DNA from: Pomphorhynchus laevis
Taxonomy: Eukaryota > Acanthocephala > Palaeacanthocephala > Echinorhynchida > Pomphorhynchidae
DNA length: 64,000 bases
Direction of reading: 5' to 3'
NCBI GenBank assembly: GCA_012934845.2
Contig: WNNJ02001721.1
Coordinates: forward strand, 1-64,000
Made by a program: the position numbers and the translations under genes. Under the pieces are notes generated by a model that was given only the letters and a program-made list of their open reading frames with translations, searched no databases and had not been told where the DNA came from. Below are positions 9,363 to 20,620 of the stretch, piece by piece. Position 1 is the first letter of the stretch, and the number at the start of each line of letters is the position of its first letter.

Positions 9363-10639
9363 GATATCAAGACAGAAGATAAAATAATGTTGTTAATGTC
9401 ATCGAACAACTGAAGTATATTGCATATTTTTAGCTATTGTATATTTTACAAATCATCTACTATTAGATTTTGTTTTTAGCAAAATAATTAATAATTACTA
9501 TTTATGAAGAGATTTTTATTAATACATTTACGCCTCTCTGTTATGTGGAAAACAAACAATTATAAAGTTCATATTGTAAAGTTCAATTGTAGAATTTAAT
9601 TATAGAGTTCTATTGTATAGTTCAATAGTTGATTTCATCTAGTAGAGTTCATATTGTAGTATTCATATTGTAGAGTAAATATTGTAGAGTACATATTGTA
9701 AAGTTACGGTTGTTGAGAATTTATTGACAAGTCGTGGAGTTCATGTTAACAAGTCATTGAAAAGTTTTGGAGATTGTGTTAAGAATTCGTGAAGTTCTTT
9801 TCATGAAGTACTCTCATAGGGTAGCAAATAGCCGATACTAGGGACGCGATATGCTATCAATGTCAAGTAAACTCATAATGGAGAGATGAGGACGGACAAA
9901 CACATGGAGTATTGAATCATGATGGCAGAACTTACAGCGACAAGTTGAAGAACGTTTAAGAACAGGTATACTTAGTTTGCAAAATTTATCGTTGGTATCT
10001 ATATTAATTAATTTATTATATAAATTTATTATATTAATGATTATTAATAATTATTTTGGTTGGACGAAACATATTTCAACGACAATATTTCTTGTGACAA
10101 AAGAATTATGTTCATTGAAATTATATAATTTTTAATAAAATATTTTTTTAATTTGTGCTTTTATATATTTAAAATATTTTTTGAACTTCTATTTTTAAGA
10201 TTCAACTTAAATGAGTCTAATTTATCTATTTGAATATTTAAAATTATCCATATTTAAAATGTTCTATCAGTCTATTGATCAATAACACAAACTCCGCGAC
10301 TCCAGCTCCAACTCCGCAGCTCTGGTTATATATAATATTTTTATAAACTATTTTTACAAATTGTTTTATTATTGCTAAAATATTAGAAAGTAGTATTTTC
10401 TAATATTTTAGTTTTATTATTACTAATGTTCTCATTTTAGTTTAAGAATTTAATAAAGCGTAAAACGTAAAATAGATACACACATTTTACTTCGATACTT
10501 TGATAACCACTGCTACTACGATCTAGATAAGTCTAAAATTTAAAAATGTGAATTTAAATTGCAAAATACTAAATCAAGTTAAAATAAAAAATTGAAATTT
10601 AAAAAGTCATTTTTATGAATTGATTAATAAAAAACAGAC
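9363..10639. other. MED27 3' flank with degenerate short repeats
   Basis: AT-rich. Around 9560-9730 an imperfect array of AGTTCATATTGTAG-like units of about 11-21 bp is visible. No further gene is seen. Confidence 0.6.
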
Positions 10640-10930
10640 GTTGTATCAGAATAAGAATAAGAGGTCACCAGGAAGAACTGCTATGCTATCAAGTTTCGGC
10701 TTCTAACTCCTCTACCCAACATAGCAGCTGGGCCAAATACATGCTAATGATGTATTTCCTCTGAAATAACTATCTAGTATCTTATTCTAATACAAAGTTT
10801 ATTATTTATTATCCATCCATAAAAATGTTCCGCTAATGATTTTAAATTTATTTTTAATATTTTTGTGTTGATTTATATATTTTACTATTTTCTGCTTGAT
10901 GTTATTTTTATAGTAACCTAGTTTAAAATA
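10640..10930 (-). mobile_element. Penelope-like element, 3' tail fragment
   Basis: Minus-strand copy of the tail shared by all Penelope-like copies here: the ORF end ending in a WMDNK-like sequence, then the conserved block with GAGGAAATACATC, GTATTTGGCC, TGCTATGTTGGGTAGAGG and CATAGCAG. It includes an internal TGCTATG/CATAGCA palindrome. Confidence 0.7.
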
Positions 10931-11719
10931 TGTAATATATAATATTACTACATATTAATATAGTACATATTATATTAATATGTACTATAATATTGCTATA
11001 ATATTATACTACATATTACTACATATAATATTACTACATATTATACTATTAATATTATAGTAACCTAGTTAAATTATTAAATTATTAAAATATAATTATT
11101 ATAACTTGTATTAAATTATTTCAATGATCTTGTTAGTTTTATGATCAGTTAGTTTTATGCCAAAGCTGTATTACAATAAAAATTAAGTCATTTCTAGTGA
11201 ATACTGACTTTCTGTATCACAGAAAGTGAATATCACTTTCTGTGATAAGAAATTTATCGATATTTAATTCTTCAAATTATTTTTAAACGTTGAATCTTCT
11301 AGAAACATGCCGTTATCACGAGTAAAGAGGTGGTTTCCAATAATATATATTTGCTCCAGTCGTTTGACAACGGAAATGTATTCATGCATAGAATGTTACA
11401 GCGAATGTTAATACATGAAATTACAAATGTAGCGAATAGCAGCTGTCGCTCAAATGATCACTTTCGGCGACGGTTATTTTGGTTCAGTTTTGCAGCTTGC
11501 TGCCAAGAGTTGTCCAGTCATCAGTTTCTATTGAATGATTGCGGTCAAAACAAACAGCATTTAAAATGTGGAGCTATTTGTTAAGCATTATATACATTAA
11601 AAGCATTTCCCTTCAGACAGAACATACAAGGCTGCTTTAAAGCGGATAAACGATTAGATTACAATAAATTTTATATAAAAGACATAATTATACTATGTGT
11701 GCTGGACATCAAACGTTTT
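10931..11719. other. AT palindromes and unassigned ORF
   Basis: 10930-11060 is a run of interleaved palindromes (TAATATTACTACATATTAAT types). 11200-11250 has a small inverted repeat around ACTTTCTGTGAT. A frame at 11330-11584 (84 codons, C-rich end) has no recognisable relative. Confidence 0.5.
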
Positions 11720-11960
11720 CGCTTAGAGTTTAAATTTATTCTTTATATTATTGTCTTGATTTATATATTTTACTATTTTCTGTTTGATGTTATTTTTATA
11801 GTAACCTAGTTTAAAATATGCATCTATTGAATTATTTAAATAATTATGATGAAAGCCAATATCATTACATATTGTTGCAATTCTTAAAATTTCATTATTT
11901 AATGTATTATATTTTATATTATATGGTATGCATGAATGCTTTATCATGAAAGATAATTAT
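11720..11960 (-). mobile_element. Penelope-like element, ORF C-terminal fragment
   Basis: Encodes the shared C-terminal segment with CIPYNIKYNTLNNEIL, RIATICNDIGF and KLGYYKNNIKQKIVKY, here on minus. The 3' tail block is missing. Confidence 0.75.
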
Positions 11961-12004
11961 ATTTTTGATTTAGATTGAATTTGTAAATTGATGAAAGTAT
12001 TTTA

Positions 12005-12190
12005 TTCAGTGAAACTGGAATCAGCAGGCAAATCGTATGACCGTCAGCAAACAAGAAAGGAACGAAACGTAAAATGAAGGTATTAGATAAGCAGTTAATG
12101 CACAGTTGAAATGTAGCATACTAGTGTTGGCTTATATTAGAACTTAAGCAGAATATCTAACTTAAATTAATGTCATCAATTTTGAAAAGG
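12005..12190 (+). repeat. Diverged copy of the 22.7-kb ribozyme repeat
   Basis: Order and wording match the repeat at 22.7-23.7 kb: GGAACGAAACGTAAAATGAAGG, a GATAAGCAGTTAATG region, TTGAAATGTAGCATACTA and GTGTTGGCTTATATTAG. The CTGATGA core is no longer intact. Confidence 0.55.
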
Positions 12191-12739
12191 AAAATATAAA
12201 TTACATATTTTGGAGGTTTATTACTTTTATTATATTTTATACTTTTTAATCACATGACATGAAAGCGTGGGATATTTTAAGCAAATAGTAAAAATGTGTT
12301 CAAACATAGTCAATGCTTAACTTATATAAACTTTTAAATGTCTACTAAAATATTGGCGTGAACAAGATATAAAATTGCGTTTTTAAGATTTCACATAAGC
12401 TTTGTCGGGTTATCCATCTCTGATGACAGAGATTTAATATCGCTTCTTCGAGTCAGACTATTTATATTCTATTATAAAAATAAAAGCTAACCATAAATTT
12501 CATTAATAAATGTATAGATAACATAATTATATGGAATAAAAATTACATAAAAATCAAATAAATTCAAATGTAGTGATTTTAAATGTACATTAAAACTATT
12601 TTTAGTTTATATAAATAAAATACTTATATAAGGTAATCGAAATTAATTCTGGTAAACTAAACTATATAAAGATATGAAATATATGTTCCGATAAATTGAT
12701 GATATATAAAATATATGTTCTGATATATAAGAAAGGAAT

Positions 12740-14160
12740 AAATTTTCAGAATATAAATACGTACGATTTTAGTACGCTTTATACAAATCTAGATTTAGCA
12801 GATATTAAAGATGCATTAGAAAAATTAATTAATCTTATATTCGGAAAAAGATATACATATATATAACTATAACGCTATCTAACAAAAATTAAACCATCAA
12901 GTAAATATAAATATATGGATAAAATTGAATTATTAGAATCCTTAAATATTTTGATAAATCAAAATTATTTAAAGGTAGGGACATCTATATTTAGACAAGT
13001 AAAAGGTGTTCCAATGGGTGGTAATAGTAGCCCAATTATAGCTGACTTGTTTTTAAGCTTTATAGAATATGAATTTGTTCATAACTGTTTAAAAAATAAA
13101 TCTAAATATCTAAAATTGGGTTACTATTACGGGAGGTAATAGTAGCCCAATTATAGCTGACTTGTTTTTAAGCTTTGTAGAATATGAATTTGTTCATAAC
13201 TGTTTAAAAAATAAATCCAAATTATATAAAGATATGAAATATATGTTTCGATATATTGATGATATATGCGTGTTACACATTAATAATTTTTATTTAATAA
13301 GCGAACAAATTTATCCAGGTAGCCTCATTCTTAATAAAACTAATATGAATGATAAAGAATGTGTATATCTAGATATGAACATTAAATTAACATCAACTAA
13401 AACTATTAATTTATATCGTAAAGATGACATATTTAAATTTACAAGAAACATATTTTTGCATGATCATTCATGCATACCATATAATATAAAATATAATACA
13501 TTAAATAATGAAATTTTAAGAATTGCAACAATTTGTAACGATATTGGTATTCTTCAAAATGATTTTAAATTCGTAAATTATATCAACAAAATATTATTCA
13601 AAATCAATTTAAACAGTTAAGTGGAAAATTTGTTCGCTTATTTTCAATAAACGAACAAATTTATCCAGAAAGCCTTATTCTTAACAAAACCGATATTGAT
13701 GATAAAGAATGTGTATATCTAGATATGAACATTAAATTAACATCAATTAAAACTACTTTTAATTTATATCGTAAAGATGACATATTTAAATTTACAAGAA
13801 ACATATTTTTGCATGATCATTCATGCATACCATATAATATAAAATATAATACATTAAATAATGAAATTTTAAGAATTGCAACAATATGTAATGATATTGG
13901 CTTTCTTCAAAATCATTTAAATAATTTAATAGATACATATTTTAAACTAGGTTACTATAAAAATAACATCAAGCAGAAAATAGTAAAATATAAAAAAGCA
14001 AAAATATTAAAAATAAATTTAAAATCATTAGCGGAAAATAATAATAATATAATCAAACAGAAAATAGTAAAATATTTAAATCTACAAAATATAATTAAAA
14101 CTAAATGTAAACTCTTAAGAAGAAAATTCTTATGGATGGATAATAAATAATATACTTTGT
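12740..14160 (+). mobile_element. Penelope-like element with RT, internally duplicated
   Basis: Reverse transcriptase of Penelope type: FRQVKGVPMGGNSSPIIADL (12990-13050), FRYIDDICV with the catalytic YxDD (near 13250) and YLDMNIKL (near 13370). The C-terminal RIATICNDIG...YKNNIKQKIVKY part and the WMDNK end come at about 14150. The motif-B block occurs twice (12985-13110, 13130-13210), and the segment after the catalytic motif occurs twice (13300-13590, 13655-13990), so this is a rearranged composite of at least two copies. No GIY-YIG endonuclease motif is visible between the RT and the stop, which would fit an endonuclease-less Penelope-like group or loss. Confidence 0.85.
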
Positions 14161-14799
14161 ATTAGAATAAGATACTATATAATCAAATTTTACCAGAGGA
14201 AATACGTCTATGATATAAAATTTATAAATAAAATTTATAATATAAATATATAAAATTTTAAGAATTGCAACAATATGTAACGAAATGGCAATTCTGACGT
14301 TATTCCTTCACGATCTCGAAACGGTCAATAATAAAATATTGTGTTGAATTGATAAGTATATTATGACATATTATATATTAGGCATGTACAGTATATGAAG
14401 AGTTCGATAGGTGTTAATGCAAATATTAAACGAGCTCGAACAAAAAATTAAATAAAATGCACCACCGAAAACGTTATATTTTTGATATTATTTTATGCTA
14501 AATATCCAAAATAGCATTTAAAAGATTTATCTTTAAGATAACCACTAAGGAAATTCTTAGTTGTTACAGGGGCATTTTTAAATATCTTAGTAGTGAATAT
14601 ATTGGAATTGTACATATGAACTTCGATAGTTTCACGAATATCAAACTTTAAGAACAAATTTTAGATAAAATATTAATGTTTTAAGGGATAAAATAATTAA
14701 ATAGAGCATATTATATTAAAAGATATCTTAAATATATTTTATAATTATTATAATATTTTACTTATCACATAAATTATATAACCTATATAAAATATAGTT
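14161..14799. other. AT-rich, Penelope tail remnants only
   Basis: The first 120 bp repeat pieces of the Penelope-like tail (AATTTTAAGAATTGCAACAA). The rest has no recognisable content. Confidence 0.5.
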
Positions 14800-15535
14800 A
14801 TTACAGGAACAAATAAGCAGAAAAAATGATAAAAAATCTATATTTCGATAGCTTCTGCTATCATCATTAGGATTACAATAAAATGTTTAAAAAATTTCGT
14901 TTTTTAACATTTATACAAAAATACAAGCATTGATGTGCCCCGCAGTTCTACTTAAAAAGAAAAGAAAATCCCGAAAAACAAAACATGTATACAACACAAA
15001 ATTGAACAACACACATTTTAAAACAAAATCAAATTCATAAAAATCAAATCATTTCGGCATGAATGCCTGAAATAAAATTCGGATTGTTTAGAAAATTGAC
15101 AAAATTCGATTCGTGAAGTTGTTTTATTGATACGACATTATTATTTTGTTTCTTATTTTCAAACAGCTTTGATGATTTTTTTCTATTTCTATATTATTAT
15201 TACAAGAACTAAGAAGCAGAAAAGATCATCCTTTATTTGATAAAAATTCTATATTTTGATAGCTCCTGCTATCATCATCGGGATTACAATAAAATGTTTC
15301 ACAAATTTCGTGTTTTCAACATTTATACAAAAATACAAGCATTGATCTGCCCCGCAATTCTACTTAAAGGAAAACTTGTATTTTTGTATAAATGTTAAAA
15401 ACACGAAATCTGTGAAACATTTTATTGTAATCCTGATGATGATGAAGGAGCTATCGAAATATAGAATATTGTTATCAAATAAAGTATAACTTTTCCTGCT
15501 TCTTTGTTCCTGTAATAACTTTATATTTGAAATGG
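14800..15535. repeat. Three-copy repeat with fold-back and hammerhead-like core
   Basis: Copies lie at about 14800-14960 and 15170-15365 on one orientation and at 15367-15530 inverted, so the last two form a fold-back. The shared core, read on the coding orientation, is TAATCCTGATGATGATAGC, a short loop, GCTATC, then GAAATATAG. GATAGC/GCTATC is a perfect hairpin between CTGATGA and GAAA. Flanks share ACAGGAACAAAGAAGCAGAAAA. A hammerhead-derived terminal repeat of a Penelope-like element is a reasonable reading. Confidence 0.55.
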
Positions 15536-15855
15536 AAGAAGATTATGGGTTTAGTATTTATTATCATAAGTTATAATAAGTTATAAGTTATATAACTTAT
15601 TGATTACAACTTATAACTTAATACAATTGATAATTAAGATTAAACTATTTACAATTCTCTCAACCGAAATAGTTTCGGTTGGTGTTACAAAGATACATGC
15701 TTTTAATACATTTAATCCCAAGTAAATACCACATTATTATTCCTCCTAAATTATAGTATACTATAATTTGGCGAATACAGGGATTCGAAATCGTTTTGCA
15801 TGTATATCGAATTAGTCTTGTATTCAACAAGAAGACTACGTCTTAAATCAAATAG

Positions 15856-16749
15856 CTAATTCCAAATTTCTATAGATTTGCCATAGAATTTACATAATGC
15901 AAATGTTTTCTTATCGGGCAGCAACATGCAATCATATGTTAGTTCATTATTTAGGTTTGGACACATAAGTTCAGATTTCGTTAGTTCGTTGTCAATCACA
16001 AATACACCATTGTACATGGACACTACAACTAATATATTGTCGAGCCATTTAATTTTCCATAATTCGCCATCCAATTTAATCTTGTTCTTGCAAACATGAG
16101 GCATCTTGATATCCCAGTTTTTAATCCATCCATCAAATGAACAACTTAGTAGTGTATATTGATTAAAACATGGAAGTTGTAAAATACTACAAACCCCTGA
16201 CTGATGAGCGTTTGTAATAACTGTTTCTGCTTTTCTAAAATCACACCGGCAGTCCCAAATTTTGATCTGCTTATCATCGCTGCAAGTTGCCAACAAATTT
16301 TGATCGTTCAATTTACGGACACACCAAATGCAATCTGAATGAGCGTTTTTACCAACCCTCATTGGTGTGTGTAGATGACCGTGTTGGCATCCGGCTGCTA
16401 TTACATCCGATTCTTGACACAGAAGACAACAAGTATCTCCGTAGTTTATCAGAGTTTCACATTGTCCATTCGTATCAATGCTCCGAATACATCCGTCCGA
16501 GCAACAGAATACATTTCTATCAGAAATATCTAAAACTCCGAAGTTATCAAATGTGTGATTTTCTGTTTCATTAATTAGCTTGCTATCATTCATGATGGAA
16601 AGAGTAATTATTGACCCATGTCTTTTATTTGTATCAGCAACGAAATTATAACATGCACAAAGAAGATTATTTTCCGGTGAAACTGCTAATGAGCATGGAC
16701 TGCTATCCAATTGAACTTGTTGCTTCAATTTCAATGGAGTATTGAACAT
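15856..16749 (-). CDS. DPH7: Diphthine methyltransferase (DPH7/WDR85), WD40 protein
   Basis: Single ORF of 297 aa on minus with WD40 repeats. DPH7 removes the methyl ester of methylated diphthine so that diphthamide on elongation factor 2 can be completed; it acts in the cytosol. Diagnostic blocks in order are NAHSDCIWCVRK...LLATCSDDKQIKIWDCR (about 130-165), AHQSGVCSI...LLSCSFDGWIKNWDI (about 180-215), GELWKIKWLDNILVVVSMYNG (about 225-250) and a final FALCKFYGKSIEIWN. These follow human DPH7 (HTMGVCSI, GSYDEHILLWD, GGVWRIKWHP, AACMHSGF). It is shorter than the human protein (452 aa), mainly from shorter loops. The ATG at 16749 is the first in frame. It stands alone; the neighbours are repeats. 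Confidence 0.9.
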   Translation of the reverse strand: MFNTPLKLKQQVQLDSSPCSLAVSPENNLLCACYNFVADTNKRHGSIITLSIMNDSKLINETENHTFDNFGVLDISDRNVFCCSDGCIRSIDTNGQCETLINYGDTCCLLCQESDVIAAGCQHGHLHTPMRVGKNAHSDCIWCVRKLNDQNLLATCSDDKQIKIWDCRCDFRKAETVITNAHQSGVCSILQLPCFNQYTLLSCSFDGWIKNWDIKMPHVCKNKIKLDGELWKIKWLDNILVVVSMYNGVFVIDNELTKSELMCPNLNNELTYDCMLLPDKKTFALCKFYGKSIEIWN

Positions 16750-17760
16750 TAGGATTATCTAATTAATATGAAATCATATTTATTCATTTATAAATGGATA
16801 GAAGGCATATTAAATTATGTAGCAACTTGATTGCAAACTTTCTTGCAATCATATTGTAAAATACTAATTGCTTAATACGACTTTCAGAGATCAAAAACAT
16901 ATTTTTGCTTCAGAACAACAATACACGAAAGAGGTCGTCAATAGTAGAACAACTATCGCTTAAAGATTTGGATATCTTCCTGAACTTTGAAACCTGGTAG
17001 AGTGTTTAAGTGCATTCGTAAATACAATGCAAACCCGAAATTTAATGATATATTTAAATATATATTAAATGAATAATTGGCAAATCATTTATATTAAATA
17101 AATAATATTTATATTAAATATTTAATGTTTAATAATTAAATGTTTATACTAACTGACAGATACATTTATTTCATACTTTGACGTTTTGTTATTCTCTCTT
17201 TTTTTAAATATTTTTTTGAACTCAGAACTTTGCTGATTTTAAAATATATTTTTGTTAATCACTCACTATATATATGAAGCAGATTTATCGCATATTTTTA
17301 TTTTTGTTTATATAAAATACATAGATTCAGTTATCTGATTTGTTCTACTAATAAGATTTAATTATAAATTTATTTATAAATTTAATTATAATTTTTTTCT
17401 TTATATAAATATTAATTCTATAAAATCTTATATAATTATTTATTATTTATAATTATTTAGCCTTATTTATATTTATATAAAATACGTAGACTCAGTTATC
17501 TGATTAGTACTACTTACAAGTTATTATTGACCTGTGGACTTTGTTTCCTGCTAATATAACCTCCGTCATAAATACTGAAACTATGCATTATTTTTCTGTT
17601 AAGTTTCAAGCAAGTTTAATGGATCTTATATTATTAAATAGATCTTATATTATTAAATGGATCTTATATTATTAAAATATTGAATTTACAATATACAAAT
17701 CAACAAAATATTATTACAAATATATTTAATCTATTAAGCGAAAAACAATTTTATGGATAG
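16750..17760. other. Upstream flank of DPH7, AT-rich
   Basis: No gene seen. At 17618-17680 a 22-bp unit (ATGGATCTTATATTATTAA) is repeated three times. 17690-17770 resembles the Penelope-like ORF end and tail (TTTTATGGATAGTAAACAAT). Confidence 0.5.
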
Positions 17761-17779
17761 TAAACAATATACTTTATTG

Positions 17780-17935
17780 TAAAACATGTAAGCCAGACGC
17801 GAAAGAATGACGAATGCCGTTTAGTCATCACAATGACTCATCAGTGCCGGATCCCTCCCACTACTGGATGCATAGGAGGACTGGCAGACGGCAATCAATG
17901 AATGAATCAATGTGAATGATGTACTAGAAAATCGA
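17780..17935 (-). mobile_element. Retrozyme-like fragment (subfamily B)
   Basis: Minus-strand partial unit from the CATTGATTG stretch through the hammerhead to AAGCCAGACGCGAAAG-type sequence and ACATG at the end. It is related to the 19.4-19.8 kb copies. Confidence 0.75.
17815..17893 (-). ncRNA. Type III hammerhead, decayed core (copy B1)
   Basis: Stem III TGCCGT pairs with ACGGCA. The GTC triplet, CTGATGA and stem II GTCA/TGAC are present on minus, but GAAA reads TAAA and stem I has one mismatch. Probably inactive. Confidence 0.75.
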
Positions 17936-18179
17936 CGAATACCAATCAGATTTATATAAAAATCCGTATTTGTTATATAATTCGTATCTACTGAGAACGA
18001 TAAGCTATTCCACGCTCTTAAAAACAAAATATCTGCAGTATCTATTTGCTTCAAATGACAATAAGTCAGATCAGATATCTGAGTCCACTCGTCAATAATA
18101 ACTTGTCAGTAGAACAAATCAGATCAGATAACTGAGCCTACGTATTTTATACTAAATAATGACAAGTTTAATTACTGAA

Positions 18180-18990
18180 ATTTAAAATAAAAATCAATTT
18201 TTATGAATTGACTTATTAATAATAGACGATGTATCACTGTTGATACAACTATTGAACAGACGCTGTAACACTATTTCACTATTAATTCTACAAAAGAATT
18301 TTTAGAACACAAAAGAAATAAATTTTTAAAATATAAATACATACGATTTTAGTACGCTTTATACAAATCTAGATTTAGCAGATATTAAAGATGAATTAGA
18401 AAAATTAATTAACCTTATATTCGGAAAAAGATATACATATATATGTTATAATAATTATAACGCATATCTAACAAAAATTAAACCATCAAATAAATATAAA
18501 TATATGGATAAAATTGAATTAATAGAATCCTTAAATATTTTGATAAATCAAAATTATTTAAAAGTAGGGACATCTATATTTAGACAAGTAAAAGGTGTTC
18601 CAATGGGTGGTAATAGTAGCCCAATTATAGCTGACTTGTTTTTAAGCTTTATAGAATATGAATTTGTTCATAACTGTGTAAAAACTAAATCTAAACAATA
18701 TAAATATATGTTTCGATACATTGATGATATATGTGTATTTAATTCTAATAATGTTTATTCAATAAGCGAACAAATTTATCCTGGTAGCCTCATTCTTAAT
18801 AAAACCAATATTAATGATAAAGGAAGTATATATCTTGATATAAGCATTAGAACAGACAAAAGGAATAAATTTTCAAAATATAAATACGTACGATTTTAGT
18901 ACGCTTTATACAAATCTAGATTTAGTAGATATTAAAGAAGCGTTAGTAAAATTAATTAATCTTATATTCGGAAAAAGATATACATCTATA
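18180..18990 (+). mobile_element. Penelope-like element, RT fragment
   Basis: Carries VKGVPMGGNSSPIIADLFLS (about 18590-18650), MFRYIDDICVF (about 18710-18740) and IYPGSLILNKTNINDKG. After ISIRTDK (near 18860) the sequence jumps back to the 5' part of the element (AATTTTCAAAATATAAATACGTACG, also at about 18325), showing a tandem or template-switch junction at about 18860. The upstream stretch contains the GACGATGTATC tail block. Confidence 0.82.
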
Positions 18991-19052
18991 TGTTATATAT
19001 AACATATATGATCCTTAAAGCATTTGTCGAGCATTCTACTTCCAACACGGTC

Positions 19053-19352
19053 ATACAGGATCAGTAGCAAAAGCACCGGCAAATGCCAGCGCAGGTCTCT
19101 TTAATATCGGCTAACTTTTATCATGAATTTAAGGAGAGTGAGACCATTCCGCGTGAATTTCTTGTAAAACATGTAAGCCAGACGCGAAAGAATGACGAAA
19201 CGGCACTCGTCATTCTTTCGCGTCTGGCTTACATGTTTTACAAGAAATTCACGCGGAATGGTCTCACTCTCCTTAAATTCATGATAAAAGTTAGCCGATA
19301 TTAAAGAGACCTGCGCTGGCATTTGCCAGTGCTTTTGCTAATGATCCTGGAT
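19053..19352. repeat. Perfect-arm fold-back of retrozyme sequence
   Basis: Left arm 19053-19198 and right arm 19207-19352 (about 146 bp each) are inverted copies joined by an 8-nt loop (AACGGCAC). The arms contain the retrozyme part from TTGTAAAACATGTAAGCC to GCAAAAGCACCGGC. The same peptide can be read on both strands, which shows that those ORFs are artefacts. Confidence 0.9.
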
Positions 19353-19835
19353 GCATAGGAGGTATCTGGCATTTGTCGGTGCTTTTGCTAATGATACTGG
19401 ATGCATGGGAGAGATCGGGCACTGATGAGTCATTGTGATGACGTACGGTATTCGTAATTCTTACGCGCCTAGCTTACATGTTTTACAAGAAATTCACGCG
19501 GAATGGTCTCACTCTCCTTAAATTCATGATAAAAGTTAGCCGATATTAAAGAGACCTGCGCTGGCATTTGCCAGTGCTTTTGCTAATGATCCTTTTTGGT
19601 AAAGCTGTAGCACTGATTTAGTACTCTATGATGTTACTAAAAATTTTTCTAGTACATCATTCACATTGATTCATTCATTGATTGCCGTCTGCCTGTCCTC
19701 CTCTGCATCCAGTAGTGGGAGGGATCTGGCACTGATGAGTCATTGTAATGACGAAACGGCATTCGTCATTCTTTCGCGTCTGGCTTACATGTTTTACAAG
19801 AAATTCACGCGGAATGGTCTCACTCTCCTTAAATT
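19353..19835 (+). mobile_element. Retrozyme-like units (subfamily B)
   Basis: ACATGTTTTACAAG recurs at 19231, 19476 and 19787, spacings of 245 and 311, so the last interval is one full unit. The first partial unit has a degenerate hammerhead 3' half (CTGATGAGTC near 19422, GACGTACGG). The full unit contains the intact ribozyme listed separately. The unit differs from subfamily A by about a third of its positions outside the ribozyme but keeps the same hairpins (GCTGGC/GCCAGT, TTACTAAAAA/TTTTTCTAGTA). Confidence 0.78.
19683..19761 (+). ncRNA. Type III hammerhead ribozyme (copy B2)
   Basis: Stem III TGCCGT (19683-19688) pairs perfectly with ACGGCA (19756-19761). C19689 is the predicted cleavage nucleotide. 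Stem I is TGCCTG (19690-19695) with CTGGCA (19726-19731), one mismatch. CTGATGA is at 19732-19738, stem II GTCA/TGAC, GAAA at 19753-19756. The catalytic core is intact. Confidence 0.88.
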
Positions 19836-19959
19836 CATAATATACTTTATATTAGAAAAGGTACTAGATAATATTATTTTAATATAATAATATTTTCAAC
19901 AAAATATAATTATTAATGATTCTTTCTATTTCTTATAATGGAGAAGTATAAATCAAGAA

Positions 19960-20620
19960 AAATTATTAAAATATAAAATTTTTAATTTATAAATCAACAA
20001 AATATTATTAAAAATAAATTTACTCTTAATCGGAAAATTTTAAATTGATGGATAATAAATAATAAACTTTGTATTAGAATTAGATGCTAGATAATCAAAT
20101 GTCATCAGAGGAAATACGCGGGAAATACGTTATTAGCATGTATTTGGCACTCGGCTATACTGGGTCGAGGAATAGAGGGATATTCCTCGATGCATTCCTA
20201 TATGGAATGCATCATTCATGCATTCCATATAATATTAAATATAATACATTAAATTATGAAATTTGAAGAATTACAACTATTTGTAATGATATTGGCTTTC
20301 TTCAAAATCATTTAAATAATTTAATAGATACATATTTTAAACTAGGTTACTATAAAAATAACATCAAGCAGAAAATAGTGAAATATACAAATCAACACAA
20401 TAATATTAAAACTAAAGTTAAACTCTTAAGTGGCAAATTTTTATGGATGGATAATAAATAATATACTTTGCATTAGAATAAGATACTAGATAGTTATTTC
20501 AGAGGAAATACATCATTAGCATGTATTTGGCCCCGCTGCTATGTTGGGTAGAGGAGTTAGGGGCCGAAACCTGATAGCATAGCAGTTCCTCCTGATGACC
20601 TCTAATCCTTATCCGAATAC
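19960..20620 (+). mobile_element. Penelope-like element, two 3'-end fragments
   Basis: Fragment one (about 19960-20165) has the GATGGATAATAAATAATA ORF end and the tail start GAGGAAATACG. Fragment two (about 20200-20620) has SCIPYNIKYNTLN, CNDIGFLQNHLNNLIDTYF, the WMDNK end, then the complete tail block with GGCCCCGCTGCTATG, GGGGCCGAAACC, CATAGCAG and CCTGATGACCTCTAATCC. Confidence 0.8.

Noticed and set aside
12405-12470. Hammerhead candidate around CTCTGATGACAGAG
   Set aside because: CTGATGA is present but no GAAA box or stems follow in order.
19083-19322. Two nearly identical 73-aa ORFs on opposite strands
   Set aside because: A consequence of the fold-back palindrome, not coding sequence.
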